Below, piece by piece: positions 40,692-49,089 of a stretch of 64,000 bases of DNA. The position numbers and the translations under genes are program-made. This stretch comes from Oceanicola sp. GTDB lineage: Bacteria; Pseudomonadota; Alphaproteobacteria; Rhodobacterales; Rhodobacteraceae. The stretch spans positions 4,117,295 through 4,181,294 of the forward strand of contig CP051231.1 in the NCBI GenBank assembly GCA_017792405.1. Direction: 5' to 3'. Position 1 is the stretch's first letter. Each line of letters begins with the position of its first letter. The notes below the pieces were generated by a model. That model was not told the DNA's origin. It searched no databases and saw only the letters and a list, made by a program, of their open reading frames with translations.

Positions 40692-42221
40692 ATGACTTCT
40701 GAGATTGATCGCTATCGCCGTGCCGCCAAACGGCTGAAGAAGGCCTATGCCGCTGGCGAGGCCGAAGCGCTGGCCCGTGCCGCTGCGGTGCTTTTGCCCG
40801 ACCGGCTGGCGCCGCTCCGCCACGTGGATGCTCTCCACGTCATCGCCCGCGAGGAGGGCGCCGAAAGCTGGCAGAGGCTGAAGCTGCGGATTGAGTTGCA
40901 CGCCGCCACGCCCGAGCAACGGTTGAGGCGGCTGCGCGAGGCGCTGGAGAACGGCTTTCACTGGGCGGTGCGTGAGGTGCTTGCGGTTGCGCCGGATCTG
41001 GCGCGGGTCGATCCGGGCGTAGCGGCAGCGCTCTACGATCTGCCCTATTGGCAGGCGGCTTTGGCGGCAGACCCGGAGGCGGCCACCCGCGAGATCGAAG
41101 GCGCGCCGCCGCTCTGCCATCTCGCGTTCTCACGCTGGGTGCATGGCGATGGCAGCGCCGAAAACATGCTCGCCCTTGCCGAGCTCTTGCTGGCGCATGG
41201 GGCCGATGTGAACGCCGGAAAGCCCGAGCCCGGTGGCTCCGGCCACATGCTGTCACCCCTCTACGGGGCTATCGGCCACGGCAACAACATGGCGCTCGGC
41301 CGCTGGCTTCTGGACCACGGGGCGAACCCGAATGACGGCGAGTCGCTCTATCACGCAACAGAGCTGGGCCACACCGAAGGGCTGGCGATGCTGCTGGAGG
41401 CCGGGGCGAAGAACGAAGGCACCAACGCACTGCTGCGGGCGCTGGATTTCGAGGATATCGCGCCGGTGCGGATGCTCCTCGACGCTGGGGCGGACCCGAA
41501 CGAAGGTGTGGCCGCGCACCCCTCCGGCGAGCCGCCGATGAAGGCCTCTGCCCTGCATCAGGCGGCACGGCGGATGCGCTCAGGCGCGGTGGCGCGGCTG
41601 CTGATCGAAGCCGGTGCATCGCTCACCGCCCCGTGGGACGGGCGCAGCCCCTATGCGACGGCACGGGTGTTCGGCAATGCCGAGGTGGCGCAGGTCATTG
41701 CCGAGGCGGGCGGCGAGACGGCGCTGAGCGGGCCGGATGCGATCATCGCAGAAGCCGCCGAGGGCCGCGTGCCCACCGGGCGGCTGGTCCCCGAAGAGCT
41801 TTCACCCGAGACGCGTACCATGCTGCGCGGCATCATCCACCTGCCCGGCGCCCTGCCACGTGTGAAGGCGCTCGTGGCCGCCGGGATGGAGTGGGACCGC
41901 CCTGATGACATGGGCGTGCCGCCGGTGCAGATCGCCGGGTGGGAGGGGCTACCCGAGATCATGGCCTACTTGCTCTCACTCGGCCCGGACCTTGGGCACA
42001 AGAACCACTATGGCGGTGACCTGCTCGGCACCACGCTTCACGGTGCCGCCAATGCGCCCGACCGCGCCGTGCGCGACCATTTGGGCTGCGTTCGGCTGGC
42101 GCTGGAGGCGGGCCTGCCGCTTTATCGTGGATATCTGCTTTTCACTGGGAGTGAAGAGATTGCGGGCGTTCTGGCAGATTATGCCGAGGCGCACCCGGAG
42201 AGGGTGGTGGACAATCTTTAG
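40692..42221 (+). CDS. Large ankyrin-repeat protein
   Basis: 509 residues. An N-terminal helical, Arg/Ala-rich section (1-80) is followed by at least six ankyrin-like units between residues 100 and 490: LAELLLAHGADVNAG, LGRWLLDHGANPNDG, LAMLLEAGAKNEG, VRMLLDAGADPNEG, VARLLIEAGASLTA, then divergent copies ending GYLLFTGSEEIAGVL. No signal peptide, membrane helix or enzymatic domain is present. Ankyrin arrays bind proteins, and the partner is unknown. It stands alone with 193 upstream bases. The size is large for a free-living alphaproteobacterium. Confidence 0.86.
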   Translation: MTSEIDRYRRAAKRLKKAYAAGEAEALARAAAVLLPDRLAPLRHVDALHVIAREEGAESWQRLKLRIELHAATPEQRLRRLREALENGFHWAVREVLAVAPDLARVDPGVAAALYDLPYWQAALAADPEAATREIEGAPPLCHLAFSRWVHGDGSAENMLALAELLLAHGADVNAGKPEPGGSGHMLSPLYGAIGHGNNMALGRWLLDHGANPNDGESLYHATELGHTEGLAMLLEAGAKNEGTNALLRALDFEDIAPVRMLLDAGADPNEGVAAHPSGEPPMKASALHQAARRMRSGAVARLLIEAGASLTAPWDGRSPYATARVFGNAEVAQVIAEAGGETALSGPDAIIAEAAEGRVPTGRLVPEELSPETRTMLRGIIHLPGALPRVKALVAAGMEWDRPDDMGVPPVQIAGWEGLPEIMAYLLSLGPDLGHKNHYGGDLLGTTLHGAANAPDRAVRDHLGCVRLALEAGLPLYRGYLLFTGSEEIAGVLADYAEAHPERVVDNL

Positions 42222-42253
42222 ACCGGGGCTGGCGGATGCGTTGCGGCACTCTC

Positions 42254-42308
42254 GGCATATCGCTGCGCGATACGCCTGCCGCGGTTCGCATATGCGTTTC
42301 TCGCATAT
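42254..42308. repeat. Two adjacent hairpins between ankyrin gene and SRP RNA
   Basis: GGCATATCGC (42254-42263), TGC, GCGATACGCC (42267-42276) form a 10-bp hairpin with one mismatch. ATATGCG (42290-42296), TTTCT, CGCATAT (42302-42308) form a perfect 7-bp hairpin next to the 3' end of the SRP RNA. Neither is followed by a clear T-run. Confidence 0.55.
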
Positions 42309-42316
42309 ACTCAGGT

Positions 42317-42410
42317 GAGAGGCTGGACAACGACCCAAGCGGGGCTCGTTACGGCTGCTTCCTTCCGGACCTGACCGGGTTGGCGAGGCGCTCGCCCGCG
42401 CCAACCTCTC
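42317..42410 (-). ncRNA. ffs: Small signal recognition particle RNA
   Basis: On the minus strand the universal SRP core GGTCAGGTCCGGAAGGAAGC followed by AGCC lies in the apical part, and the ends GAGAGG (from 42410) and CCTCTC (to 42317) pair to close the helix, with GGTTGGCG.../CGCCAACC arms inside. About 94 bases, a normal 4.5S-type length. It works with Ffh to target membrane proteins to FtsY. Confidence 0.95.
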
Positions 42411-42417
42411 AAGGCGC

Positions 42418-42446
42418 TATGTAGGGCGGCAAAGCGGGATTCGCAA
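42418..42446 (-). promoter_or_regulatory. Promoter of the SRP RNA gene
   Basis: On the minus strand TTGCGA (42446-42441), a 17-base spacer and TACATA (42423-42418), 7 bases before the predicted RNA 5' end at 42410. Position fits exactly. Confidence 0.55.
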
Positions 42447-42448
42447 GA

Positions 42449-42802
42449 TCAGCCGTTTTGAACTGGGATCTCGCCGTTGCAGTAGAACCGGGTGAAGGCC
42501 CCGTAGCACCGAATGCTCTCACCAAAGCCAGAAACGTCGATCGCCGCATACAGCGTGCGGTCGTCGTAGCTCACATCCAGTCCTGCGCGGACGATCTCGT
42601 AGCAGGCGTCGTGGTCGGCCTTGCACATCATCGTCAGCGCAAAGGCGCCGCCATTCTGCTGGGCGCTCGGATTTGTGCTGGCAAGCCGTTGCAGGAAAAG
42701 CGATTTCAGCTCGGCCTCAACAGCGTCCTGGCTCGGCTTGGTGAAGGCTGCGGCAAGGGCCGCGATGGCCAGAAGAGCGATGGGCCAGACGATCTTGCGC
42801 AT
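42449..42802 (-). CDS. Small exported hypothetical protein
   Basis: 117 residues from ATG 42802 (AGGAG 7 bases upstream). N-terminal signal peptide (IVWPIALLAIAALAAAFT). The mature part has Cys in MMCKADHDACYEIV and IRCYGAFTRFYCNG, probably two disulfides. No recognised domain. It lies 74 bases after the phosphatase gene on the same strand. Confidence 0.66.
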   Translation of the reverse strand: MRKIVWPIALLAIAALAAAFTKPSQDAVEAELKSLFLQRLASTNPSAQQNGGAFALTMMCKADHDACYEIVRAGLDVSYDDRTLYAAIDVSGFGESIRCYGAFTRFYCNGEIPVQNG

Positions 42803-42876
42803 TTGGGGTCTCCTGTTACCTGCGCCCACTCCCTAGCGCGTGTCGCGGGTGGGGGCCAGAGGCTTGAAAGGTGCGG

Positions 42877-44751
42877 TCAGAAGCGCACGCGCAGTCTGGC
42901 GAACCCTTCCGGCGATTGGCCCTCTGGAGATATCGTGAGAGCGCAGGTCTCGCGCAAGGCCCCGAGATGGCCGGCGACGCCGGGGCCGGTCTCAAACAGG
43001 GCTTCGCAACCCTCAATCCCCTCGAAACGCCAGCCGCGCGGCACCGGCCCCTGCAGCCGGCCTTCGGACTCAAGAAACCGAACCAGCACTTCCCGGCTGC
43101 TGACCGGCTCCGAAAGCAACACCTCCGCCCCCGCGAGCGGAGCGTGCAATCCAGCGCCGCCCAGACGGTAGCTGTTCGTCGCGACAACGAACCGCTGGTC
43201 ATCGGTCACTGGTTCTCCGTTGTGCGTGAGGTCTCTGACCCGGCCGCCGTGTTGCGCGAGGGCAGGGCGGGAGAGGTCGAGCGCCCACTCAAGGCCTGAG
43301 ATCACATCGAAATCATAGGCGGGGAAGTCCGGGTCCAGCAGAGCCTGATCTGGCGTGTCGCGCGTGAGCATATTGAACGCCGCCGCAGACCGCTCGAGCC
43401 AGCAACGCAGTTCAGCGCCGGTGATCCGGATGGCTCGGATGGCGTTGGGGAAAGGGTATATCGCCGAGAGGTCGCGATGGCTGAGCGGGCCGGGCGGGAT
43501 TTCGATGTAGTTCTCGGCGCCCGATGGCCCGCCGGCCTTGAAAGGGGCCGCTGCCGAGAGCACCGGTTCGGACACATCGCCCAGCGCCTGCCTTACGTAC
43601 CATGCCTGCGCGGTATTGATTGCATGAGTGACCGGGCACAGGCCCAAAAAGCTGGTGTAGCTTTGTAACGCGATCGCGGTCTCACCTACGGGGCGGCGGA
43701 TGCTCTCCAGCGTTGCAGCGTGAACGGCGGCCACGGCGGCGACCAAGGGTGCGTGGTCTGCCACCAAAGACTGTGGCCCCGACGTCCCCCGCCGTGCGAT
43801 TGGGCGCAGCTCCGCCCGGCTGTCAGCCACGCTCCAGCCGGCCGGGCCGTGACTCAGAGTGAGGTCAATTATTCCAAGGTGGCTGCCGCCGATGCCCGGC
43901 ATCACAGCTGGCTTGCCGCAGACCCTCCCCGTCTTCGAGTCGACCCCCTCTAGGCCGGCATAATCCGGACCGGGCAGATGGCGGTGAACATGACCCGCGA
44001 TCAGCGCGTCGACGCCGTCGAGCCGGGCGAGCGGCAGCAGGGCATCCTCCATGCCATACTCCTCCGGCTGCGAACTGGGGCCGCAATGCGCCAACAACAC
44101 CACAACATCCGCTCCCGCCGCGCGCAAGGCTGGCACGTGGTGGCGGGCGGCCTCGATCATGCAGCGCGTTTGAAGCTTGCCCGCGAGTTGTGCGGTTGCC
44201 CATAGCGTGGTTTGCGCGGGCAAAACGCTCAAAACGCCGATGCGCAGGTCGTGTGTATTGCCGCTGGCGTCAGTGATTTGTCGCTCAAGAATGGCCCAAG
44301 GGCGCACGAGTGAGACATCCTGAGAAACTTCCAACCCGCGCTGCCGCAGGGCGTTTGCCGAAATCACCGGAAACCCGGCATCCACCAGCGCTTGTTGCAG
44401 CACCTGCATTCCGTAGTCGAACTCGTGATTGCCCAGCCCTACAGCGTCGTACCCCAGCACGTTCATCGCTGCGATCATCGGGTGCGGCGCCCCGGCGGGC
44501 CGTTCGGTGGCCGCAAAGTCGCCCAGCGGCGTTCCTTGCAGAAAATCCCCATTGTCGAAGAGCACGGCCCCGGGCACCTCAGCCCGCGCGGTCTCGATCA
44601 GGCTGGCCACCCGGCCCAGTCCGACAGCGCAGTTCGGGGCATCTGCGTGGTAGTCGTAGGCCAGCAGATGCATGTGTAGATCGGAGGTCGCCAGAAGCCT
44701 CAGCTTCACTTCGCTGCGCTGCAAAGGTCGGTCTTGGTGGGGTTCGGGCAT
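42877..44751 (-). CDS. CpdB-like 2',3'-cyclic-nucleotide phosphodiesterase / 3'-nucleotidase, no signal peptide
   Basis: 624 residues. Metallophosphatase motifs in order: ATSDLHMHLLAYDY near residue 20, FDNGDF near residue 65, GNHEFDYG near residue 105, LLAHCGP near residue 215, GHVHRHLPG near residue 250. The C-terminal 5'-nucleotidase domain follows (IRAIRITGAELRCWLERSA). CpdB is normally periplasmic, but this protein starts with a hydrophilic, charged N-terminus and no signal peptide, so it may act in the cytoplasm or be mis-started. I see no better upstream start with a signal sequence. Confidence 0.86.
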   Translation of the reverse strand: MPEPHQDRPLQRSEVKLRLLATSDLHMHLLAYDYHADAPNCAVGLGRVASLIETARAEVPGAVLFDNGDFLQGTPLGDFAATERPAGAPHPMIAAMNVLGYDAVGLGNHEFDYGMQVLQQALVDAGFPVISANALRQRGLEVSQDVSLVRPWAILERQITDASGNTHDLRIGVLSVLPAQTTLWATAQLAGKLQTRCMIEAARHHVPALRAAGADVVVLLAHCGPSSQPEEYGMEDALLPLARLDGVDALIAGHVHRHLPGPDYAGLEGVDSKTGRVCGKPAVMPGIGGSHLGIIDLTLSHGPAGWSVADSRAELRPIARRGTSGPQSLVADHAPLVAAVAAVHAATLESIRRPVGETAIALQSYTSFLGLCPVTHAINTAQAWYVRQALGDVSEPVLSAAAPFKAGGPSGAENYIEIPPGPLSHRDLSAIYPFPNAIRAIRITGAELRCWLERSAAAFNMLTRDTPDQALLDPDFPAYDFDVISGLEWALDLSRPALAQHGGRVRDLTHNGEPVTDDQRFVVATNSYRLGGAGLHAPLAGAEVLLSEPVSSREVLVRFLESEGRLQGPVPRGWRFEGIEGCEALFETGPGVAGHLGALRETCALTISPEGQSPEGFARLRVRF

Positions 44752-44949
44752 AGGTGGTCGGGCGGAAGCTGTGGCGCTCAGGTGCTTGGTTTTGGCCCGA
44801 AGCAGGGCAGATGCATCAAGGCGTCACCTGTCGCATTCCCGGCGGGAAAGTCAAACAGATATGCAACCTCGCGTTGCGTGGGTTTGCGCCCCGGTGCCGC
44901 GCATGCCAGAACATCGGTCAGTGAGAGGCAGGGCAGGGAGGGCGCGCTG
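44752..44949. other. Divergent interval between cpdB-like and nudC genes
   Basis: 198 bases. It must hold promoters for both genes. A TTGACT at about 44853 on the minus strand has no convincing -10. The stretch around 44860 (AAACAGATATGCAACC) is less GC-rich. GGGAGG 9 bases before 44950 is the nudC RBS. No operator was recognised. Confidence 0.35.
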
Positions 44950-45915
44950 ATGCGCCACGCGGAACAAGTCACATTCGGCGGTGGCGGGCTCGACCGGCGC
45001 GCCGATCTGCGCAGCGATGCCGCCGCGCTCTATGCTCTGGCAGAAAGTAAAGCCGCCCGACACCTGCCGCTCTGGCGAGGCAAGCCGCTGATGCAGGGGG
45101 AGGAAGAGGCCCCCGTGCTGGCCCCACAGCCTGCCGGGGCCGAGGTATTGGCCCATACCGCGCTGCGAGTCTTTCTGGGCAAAGCGCCGGACGGGACCGC
45201 ATGGTTTGCCCACGATATCTCCGGCTGGGAGCCCAACGAAATCCTCGAGGCGCCCGACAGTTTCCTCGACCGGTCCGAGCAGATCTACCCGGGGCTGGAG
45301 GGCGCGCGCTTTGTCGAGCTTCGCGCAACCATGTCCCGGATCACCCCGCTTGATGCCGAAATTGCGGCCACGGCACGGGCAATCACCGGCTGGCACGGCA
45401 CGCACGGCTTCTGCGCTAAATGCGGTGCCGCGAGCGAGGTTGCCTGTGGCGGGTGGGAACGGCGCTGCCCGGCCTGCGGGGCGCATCACTTTCCGCGCAC
45501 CGACCCGGTGGTGATCATGCTCATCACCCACAACAACTCCGTCCTGATGGGCCGCTCGCCGGGCTGGCCTGAGGGCATGTATTCTCTGCTCGCCGGGTTC
45601 ATGGAGCCGGGAGAAACCATCGAGGCCGCCGTGCGCCGCGAAGTGGCCGAGGAGGCGGGTGTGCGCGTAGGCCCGGTGCATTACCTGTCGTCGCAGCCAT
45701 GGCCCTTTCCGGCGTCGCTGATGATCGGCTGCCACGGCGAGGCGCTGGGCACCGAGATCACGCTGGACCGCAACGAGCTGGAAGATGCCTGCTGGGTCAG
45801 CCGCGAGGATATGCTCGAAACCTTCGCAGGCCGGAACCCGGCTATGAAACCCGCCCGACGCGGCGCAATCGCGCAGTTCCTGCTCGCCAACTGGCTTGCG
45901 GATACGCTGGATTGA
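44950..45915 (+). CDS. nudC: NAD(+) diphosphatase NudC
   Basis: 321 residues from ATG 44950. The zinc ribbon has CAKC and CPAC pairs near residues 157 and 177, the Nudix box is GFMEPGETIEAAVRREVAEE followed by AG near residue 218, and the NudC-specific motif SQPWPFPASLM follows. It cleaves NADH/NAD to NMNH and AMP and, in other bacteria, removes NAD caps from RNA. An SRPBCC gene follows 48 bases later. Confidence 0.95.
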   Translation: MRHAEQVTFGGGGLDRRADLRSDAAALYALAESKAARHLPLWRGKPLMQGEEEAPVLAPQPAGAEVLAHTALRVFLGKAPDGTAWFAHDISGWEPNEILEAPDSFLDRSEQIYPGLEGARFVELRATMSRITPLDAEIAATARAITGWHGTHGFCAKCGAASEVACGGWERRCPACGAHHFPRTDPVVIMLITHNNSVLMGRSPGWPEGMYSLLAGFMEPGETIEAAVRREVAEEAGVRVGPVHYLSSQPWPFPASLMIGCHGEALGTEITLDRNELEDACWVSREDMLETFAGRNPAMKPARRGAIAQFLLANWLADTLD

Positions 45916-45963
45916 CGCGTAAAACCGAAGGCGGGGTGAGGATAGAAGAAGGGCAGCGGCTGG

Positions 45964-46431
45964 ATGAACTTCACCGGCAAGGAAGATATTGAAAAGCCGA
46001 TCGAAGAAGTCTTCGCGGCGGTCACCGACCACGAGGCCTTCGAGAAGCAGGTGCTGCGGCGCGGACACGAGGTCACCCGGACGGATGCACTCGATGCATC
46101 CGGGGTCGGCATGAGCTGGAAGATGCGGTTCCCCATCCGTGGCCAGATGCGCGATCTCAATGCCACTGTCTCCGCCTATGACAAGCCCGAACATGTCGCG
46201 CTCGATCTCAATATCGGCGGCCTCGATGCAGTGGTGAAGATCGACCTGATCGAACTGTCGAAGATGCGCACGCGGATGAGCCTCGATATCGAGCTGATGC
46301 CGCGCACCATCACCTCTCGCGTACTGGTGCAATCGCTCCGCCTGCGCCGCTCCAGCCTGACCCAGGGCCTGCGCCGCCGGATGGCCGAATTCGCGCTTCA
46401 GGTCGAAGCTCGCCCGGCCCCCGCAGCCTAA
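45964..46431 (+). CDS. SRPBCC (START-like) family protein
   Basis: 155 residues. The Bet v1/START-like pattern is visible: MNFTGKEDIEKPIEEVFAAV with DHEAFEKQVLRRGHEV at the N-terminus and a long C-terminal helix (SSLTQGLRRRMAEFALQVEA). Such proteins bind lipids or other hydrophobic ligands, or act as cyclases. Ligand unknown. The stop overlaps the convergent yifB-like gene by 4 bases. Confidence 0.8.
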   Translation: MNFTGKEDIEKPIEEVFAAVTDHEAFEKQVLRRGHEVTRTDALDASGVGMSWKMRFPIRGQMRDLNATVSAYDKPEHVALDLNIGGLDAVVKIDLIELSKMRTRMSLDIELMPRTITSRVLVQSLRLRRSSLTQGLRRRMAEFALQVEARPAPAA

Positions 46432-47939
46432 GCGCTCTTTACCAGACGATAGCCCACAGCCTCGGCCACGTGGGCCTTGGTCACGCGATCGCTACCGTCA
46501 AGGTCGGCGATGGTCCGGGCCACTCGCATGACCCGGTGATAGCCGCGCGCCGAGAGGCCAAAGCGCTGGGCGACCTTTTGCAGAAGCTCCATGCCTGCAT
46601 CGTCCGGCCGGGCCACCTCATCCAGCAATTCGCCTTCGATATCCGCATTGGTCGTGGCCTCGACGCCGAGCGCCTCGAACCGCGCGCGCTGCACGCACCG
46701 CGCCTGTGCAACCCGCGTTGCCACCTCTGCCGAGCCTTCCTCTGCGGGGGGCAGGTCGAGGTCGGTATAAGCAACCGGCGGCACCTCCAGACGAATGTCG
46801 AACCGGTCGAGCAGTGGCCCGGAGATGCGGCCCAGATAATCCTCCCCGCAATTTGGTGCGCGCGAACAGGCGCGGCCCGGATCGGTCAGGTGGCCGCATT
46901 TGCAGGGGTTTGCGGCGGCCACCAGCATGAACTTGCAGGGGTAGGCGACATGGGCATTGGCCCGGCTCACCATGATCTCGCCGGTCTCGATGGGCTGGCG
47001 CAGGGTTTCCAGAACGGTTCGGGGAAATTCCGGAAATTCATCCATGAACAGCACGCCGTTATGCGCCAGCGAAACCTCCCCCGGCCTCGCCTGCCGTCCG
47101 CCACCCACCACGGCGGCCATCGAGGCGGTGTGATGGGGCGCGCGATACGGCGCTTCACGGCTGATGCCGCCCTCCTTCAGCAGGCCGGCAAGCGAATGCA
47201 CGGTCGATGTTGCCAAGGCCTCGCGTGGGGTGAGCGGCGGCAGGATGCCGGGCAGGCGGGCCGCGAGCATGGACTTGCCCGAGCCGGGCGGGCCGACCAT
47301 GAGCAGGTGATGCCGGCCCGCTGCCGCAACCTCAAGCGCCCGCTTGGCCCGTTCTTGGCCCTTCACGTCGCGCAAGTCTTTGCCGCCGCTGTGGCCCTGC
47401 ACCTCGCCAGGGGTTGAAGGCTCGATCGGCGCTTCCCCGGTATAATGCCGGATCACCGCGCCGAGGCTGGCGGCGGCAATCACCTCTGCCGCACCGACCC
47501 ACGCGGCCTCCGCGCCGCAGGCGCGCGGGCAGAGCAGCCGCCGCTCCTGCTCGGCGGCGGCCATCGCGGCGGGCAGGGCACCGTTGACCGCAACCAGCTT
47601 GCCATCGAGAGAAAGCTCACCCAGCGCGACCACCTGCGACACCTCCTCGCGCGGCAGGATCTCGATGGCCGCCAGCAAGGCCAGCGCGATGGGCAGGTCG
47701 AAATGCGAGCCTTCCTTGGGCAGGTCGGCGGGGGAGAGGTTGACCGTGATCTTCTTCGACGGCAGCGCAATCGCCATCGCGCCGAGCGCCGCGCGCACCC
47801 GCTCGCGCGCCTCGCTAACCGCCTTGTCGGGCAGGCCGACGATGGCGAAGGTCGGCATGCCGGGTGACACGGCGCATTGCACCTCCACGGGCCGCGCCTC
47901 GATGCCATCGAAGGCGACCGTATAGGCCGCCGCCAACAT
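46428..47939 (-). CDS. YifB family Mg chelatase-like AAA+ ATPase
   Basis: 503 residues from ATG 47939 (GGGAGC 7 bases upstream; ATG 47960 is less likely). N-terminal Lon-like ChlI domain (LAAAYTVAFDGIEARPVEVQ), Walker A GPPGSGKSMLAARLPG near residue 215, Walker B-like NGVLFMDEFPEF, and a four-Cys insert (NPCKCGH, ACSRAPNCGED). ComM/YifB proteins are hexameric helicases that promote branch migration during natural transformation. No competence genes are adjacent. Confidence 0.93.
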   Translation of the reverse strand: MLAAAYTVAFDGIEARPVEVQCAVSPGMPTFAIVGLPDKAVSEARERVRAALGAMAIALPSKKITVNLSPADLPKEGSHFDLPIALALLAAIEILPREEVSQVVALGELSLDGKLVAVNGALPAAMAAAEQERRLLCPRACGAEAAWVGAAEVIAAASLGAVIRHYTGEAPIEPSTPGEVQGHSGGKDLRDVKGQERAKRALEVAAAGRHHLLMVGPPGSGKSMLAARLPGILPPLTPREALATSTVHSLAGLLKEGGISREAPYRAPHHTASMAAVVGGGRQARPGEVSLAHNGVLFMDEFPEFPRTVLETLRQPIETGEIMVSRANAHVAYPCKFMLVAAANPCKCGHLTDPGRACSRAPNCGEDYLGRISGPLLDRFDIRLEVPPVAYTDLDLPPAEEGSAEVATRVAQARCVQRARFEALGVEATTNADIEGELLDEVARPDDAGMELLQKVAQRFGLSARGYHRVMRVARTIADLDGSDRVTKAHVAEAVGYRLVKSA

Positions 47940-48019
47940 CCCTCCGCTCCCGTCCAACATCTGCCAACCCCCGGCTGTGAAACCGTGGTTAACGCTAGTG
48001 CGGGATGGTTAGGGAAACG

Positions 48020-48895
48020 TTAACGCCCCTCGTAGAGCGTCGCGAAGGCAGGCCATGCCAGCGGGTCGGGCACGGTCTTGTCGCGGCAGAAGGCATTGCA
48101 AAAGCCCCAGACCTTGCCGCCCGCTTCTATGAAATGGGTCACCGGCTTGCCGGAGTAGGGGCATGCCTCGTTCACCGAGGGGCCGTCCTCTACCGCCCGG
48201 GCCTCCAGCGGCGTGGGGCCGGGCCAGTCGCGCGTGGGCAGGTCCTTGGCATACCAGGGCAGGTCTTCACCGCGCGCGAAGCCCATGCCGCGCCAGCGCC
48301 GGAAGGCCGGGTCCGCCAGATGGGCGGCCACATAGTCGGTCGCCGCCTCCGAGATCGGCAGCCCATAGGTGGCGATCCGTGCTGCCACCGGGGCAAAGAA
48401 GGCGTCCGCTGCCGAGTAGGCGCCGCAAAGCCACGGGCCGTCACCGCCCACCGTGCGCTTGGCGTGATCCCAGATCACCTCCAGCCGCGCCAGATCGGCC
48501 ATGACCGCATCTGACGGCTCGAACCCATCGTAGGCCACCCGCAGCGCCATCGGGCAGGCTTCGCGCAGCGCGCCGAAGCCCGCGTGCATCTCGCTCGCCA
48601 GTGCTCGTGCGGTGGCGCGGGCGCGGCTATTATCCGGCCAGATCCCTGCGGAGGGGAACCGCGTGGCCAGCTCCTCGGCAATCGCAAGGCTCTCGCCCAA
48701 AATGGCGCCATCCTCGAACAGAACCGCAGGCACCGTCTTGGCTGGGGCGATCTCGGCCAGTTGATCGGCCACGTCACGATTGGCAAAATCGACCCAGACA
48801 GTGCGTCGCTCCAGCCCGAATCTCTCGAACAGGAGCCAACCCCGAAGGGACCACGAAGAGTAGGCGGGATCGCCGATGTAGAGTGTACTGGTCAT
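48020..48895 (-). CDS. Glutathione S-transferase with C-terminal TRASH-like Cys motif
   Basis: 291 residues from ATG 48895. Residues 1-200 are a GST: thioredoxin-like N-terminus with YSSWSLRGWLLFERFG, the cis-Pro segment KTVPAVLFEDGAILGES, then an all-helical domain with SAADAFFAPVAARI. After about residue 235 a separate module carries C245-x20-C266-x3-C270 (EACPYSG ... GFCNAFCRDK), the exact spacing of the TRASH treble-clef metal-binding motif. Fusion of a redox/conjugation enzyme to a metal-binding finger is unusual. The function could be metal or copper-stress related, which is inference. Confidence 0.85.
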   Translation of the reverse strand: MTSTLYIGDPAYSSWSLRGWLLFERFGLERRTVWVDFANRDVADQLAEIAPAKTVPAVLFEDGAILGESLAIAEELATRFPSAGIWPDNSRARATARALASEMHAGFGALREACPMALRVAYDGFEPSDAVMADLARLEVIWDHAKRTVGGDGPWLCGAYSAADAFFAPVAARIATYGLPISEAATDYVAAHLADPAFRRWRGMGFARGEDLPWYAKDLPTRDWPGPTPLEARAVEDGPSVNEACPYSGKPVTHFIEAGGKVWGFCNAFCRDKTVPDPLAWPAFATLYEGR

Positions 48896-49004
48896 ACCTG
48901 TGACGCTACGCACAGACATAGGCGCTCGACCAACGCATAATTGCGCAGAAGTCCATCAAGATTTGTGATGGAAACCCTTCTATGCATTTTTCACACTTTC
49001 TTTT

Positions 49005-49029
49005 GAACCGATCGGTCCTAATCTTCGTT
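49005..49029 (+). promoter_or_regulatory. Candidate ECF-type promoter of rpoH
   Basis: TGAAC (ending 49008) and CGTT (49026-49029), with 17 bases between, 60 bases before ATG 49090. It resembles GGAAC-N17-CGTT. In R. sphaeroides rpoHII is driven by an ECF sigma factor of a different consensus, so this is tentative. Confidence 0.25.
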
Positions 49030-49089
49030 TAGCATAAGACAAGGCCTGCCGGTGCTCGGCATGTCTTGCCCGCGAGAAGGAGCTCCCCC

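Noticed and set aside
44851..46332. 493-residue minus-strand frame
   Set aside because: Antisense to nudC and the SRPBCC gene; low plausibility.
49005..49045. RpoE-type promoter (TGATCC-like) before rpoH
   Set aside because: CGATCG and TAAGAC are present but the spacing is 20 bases, not 18, so it was not listed as a site.
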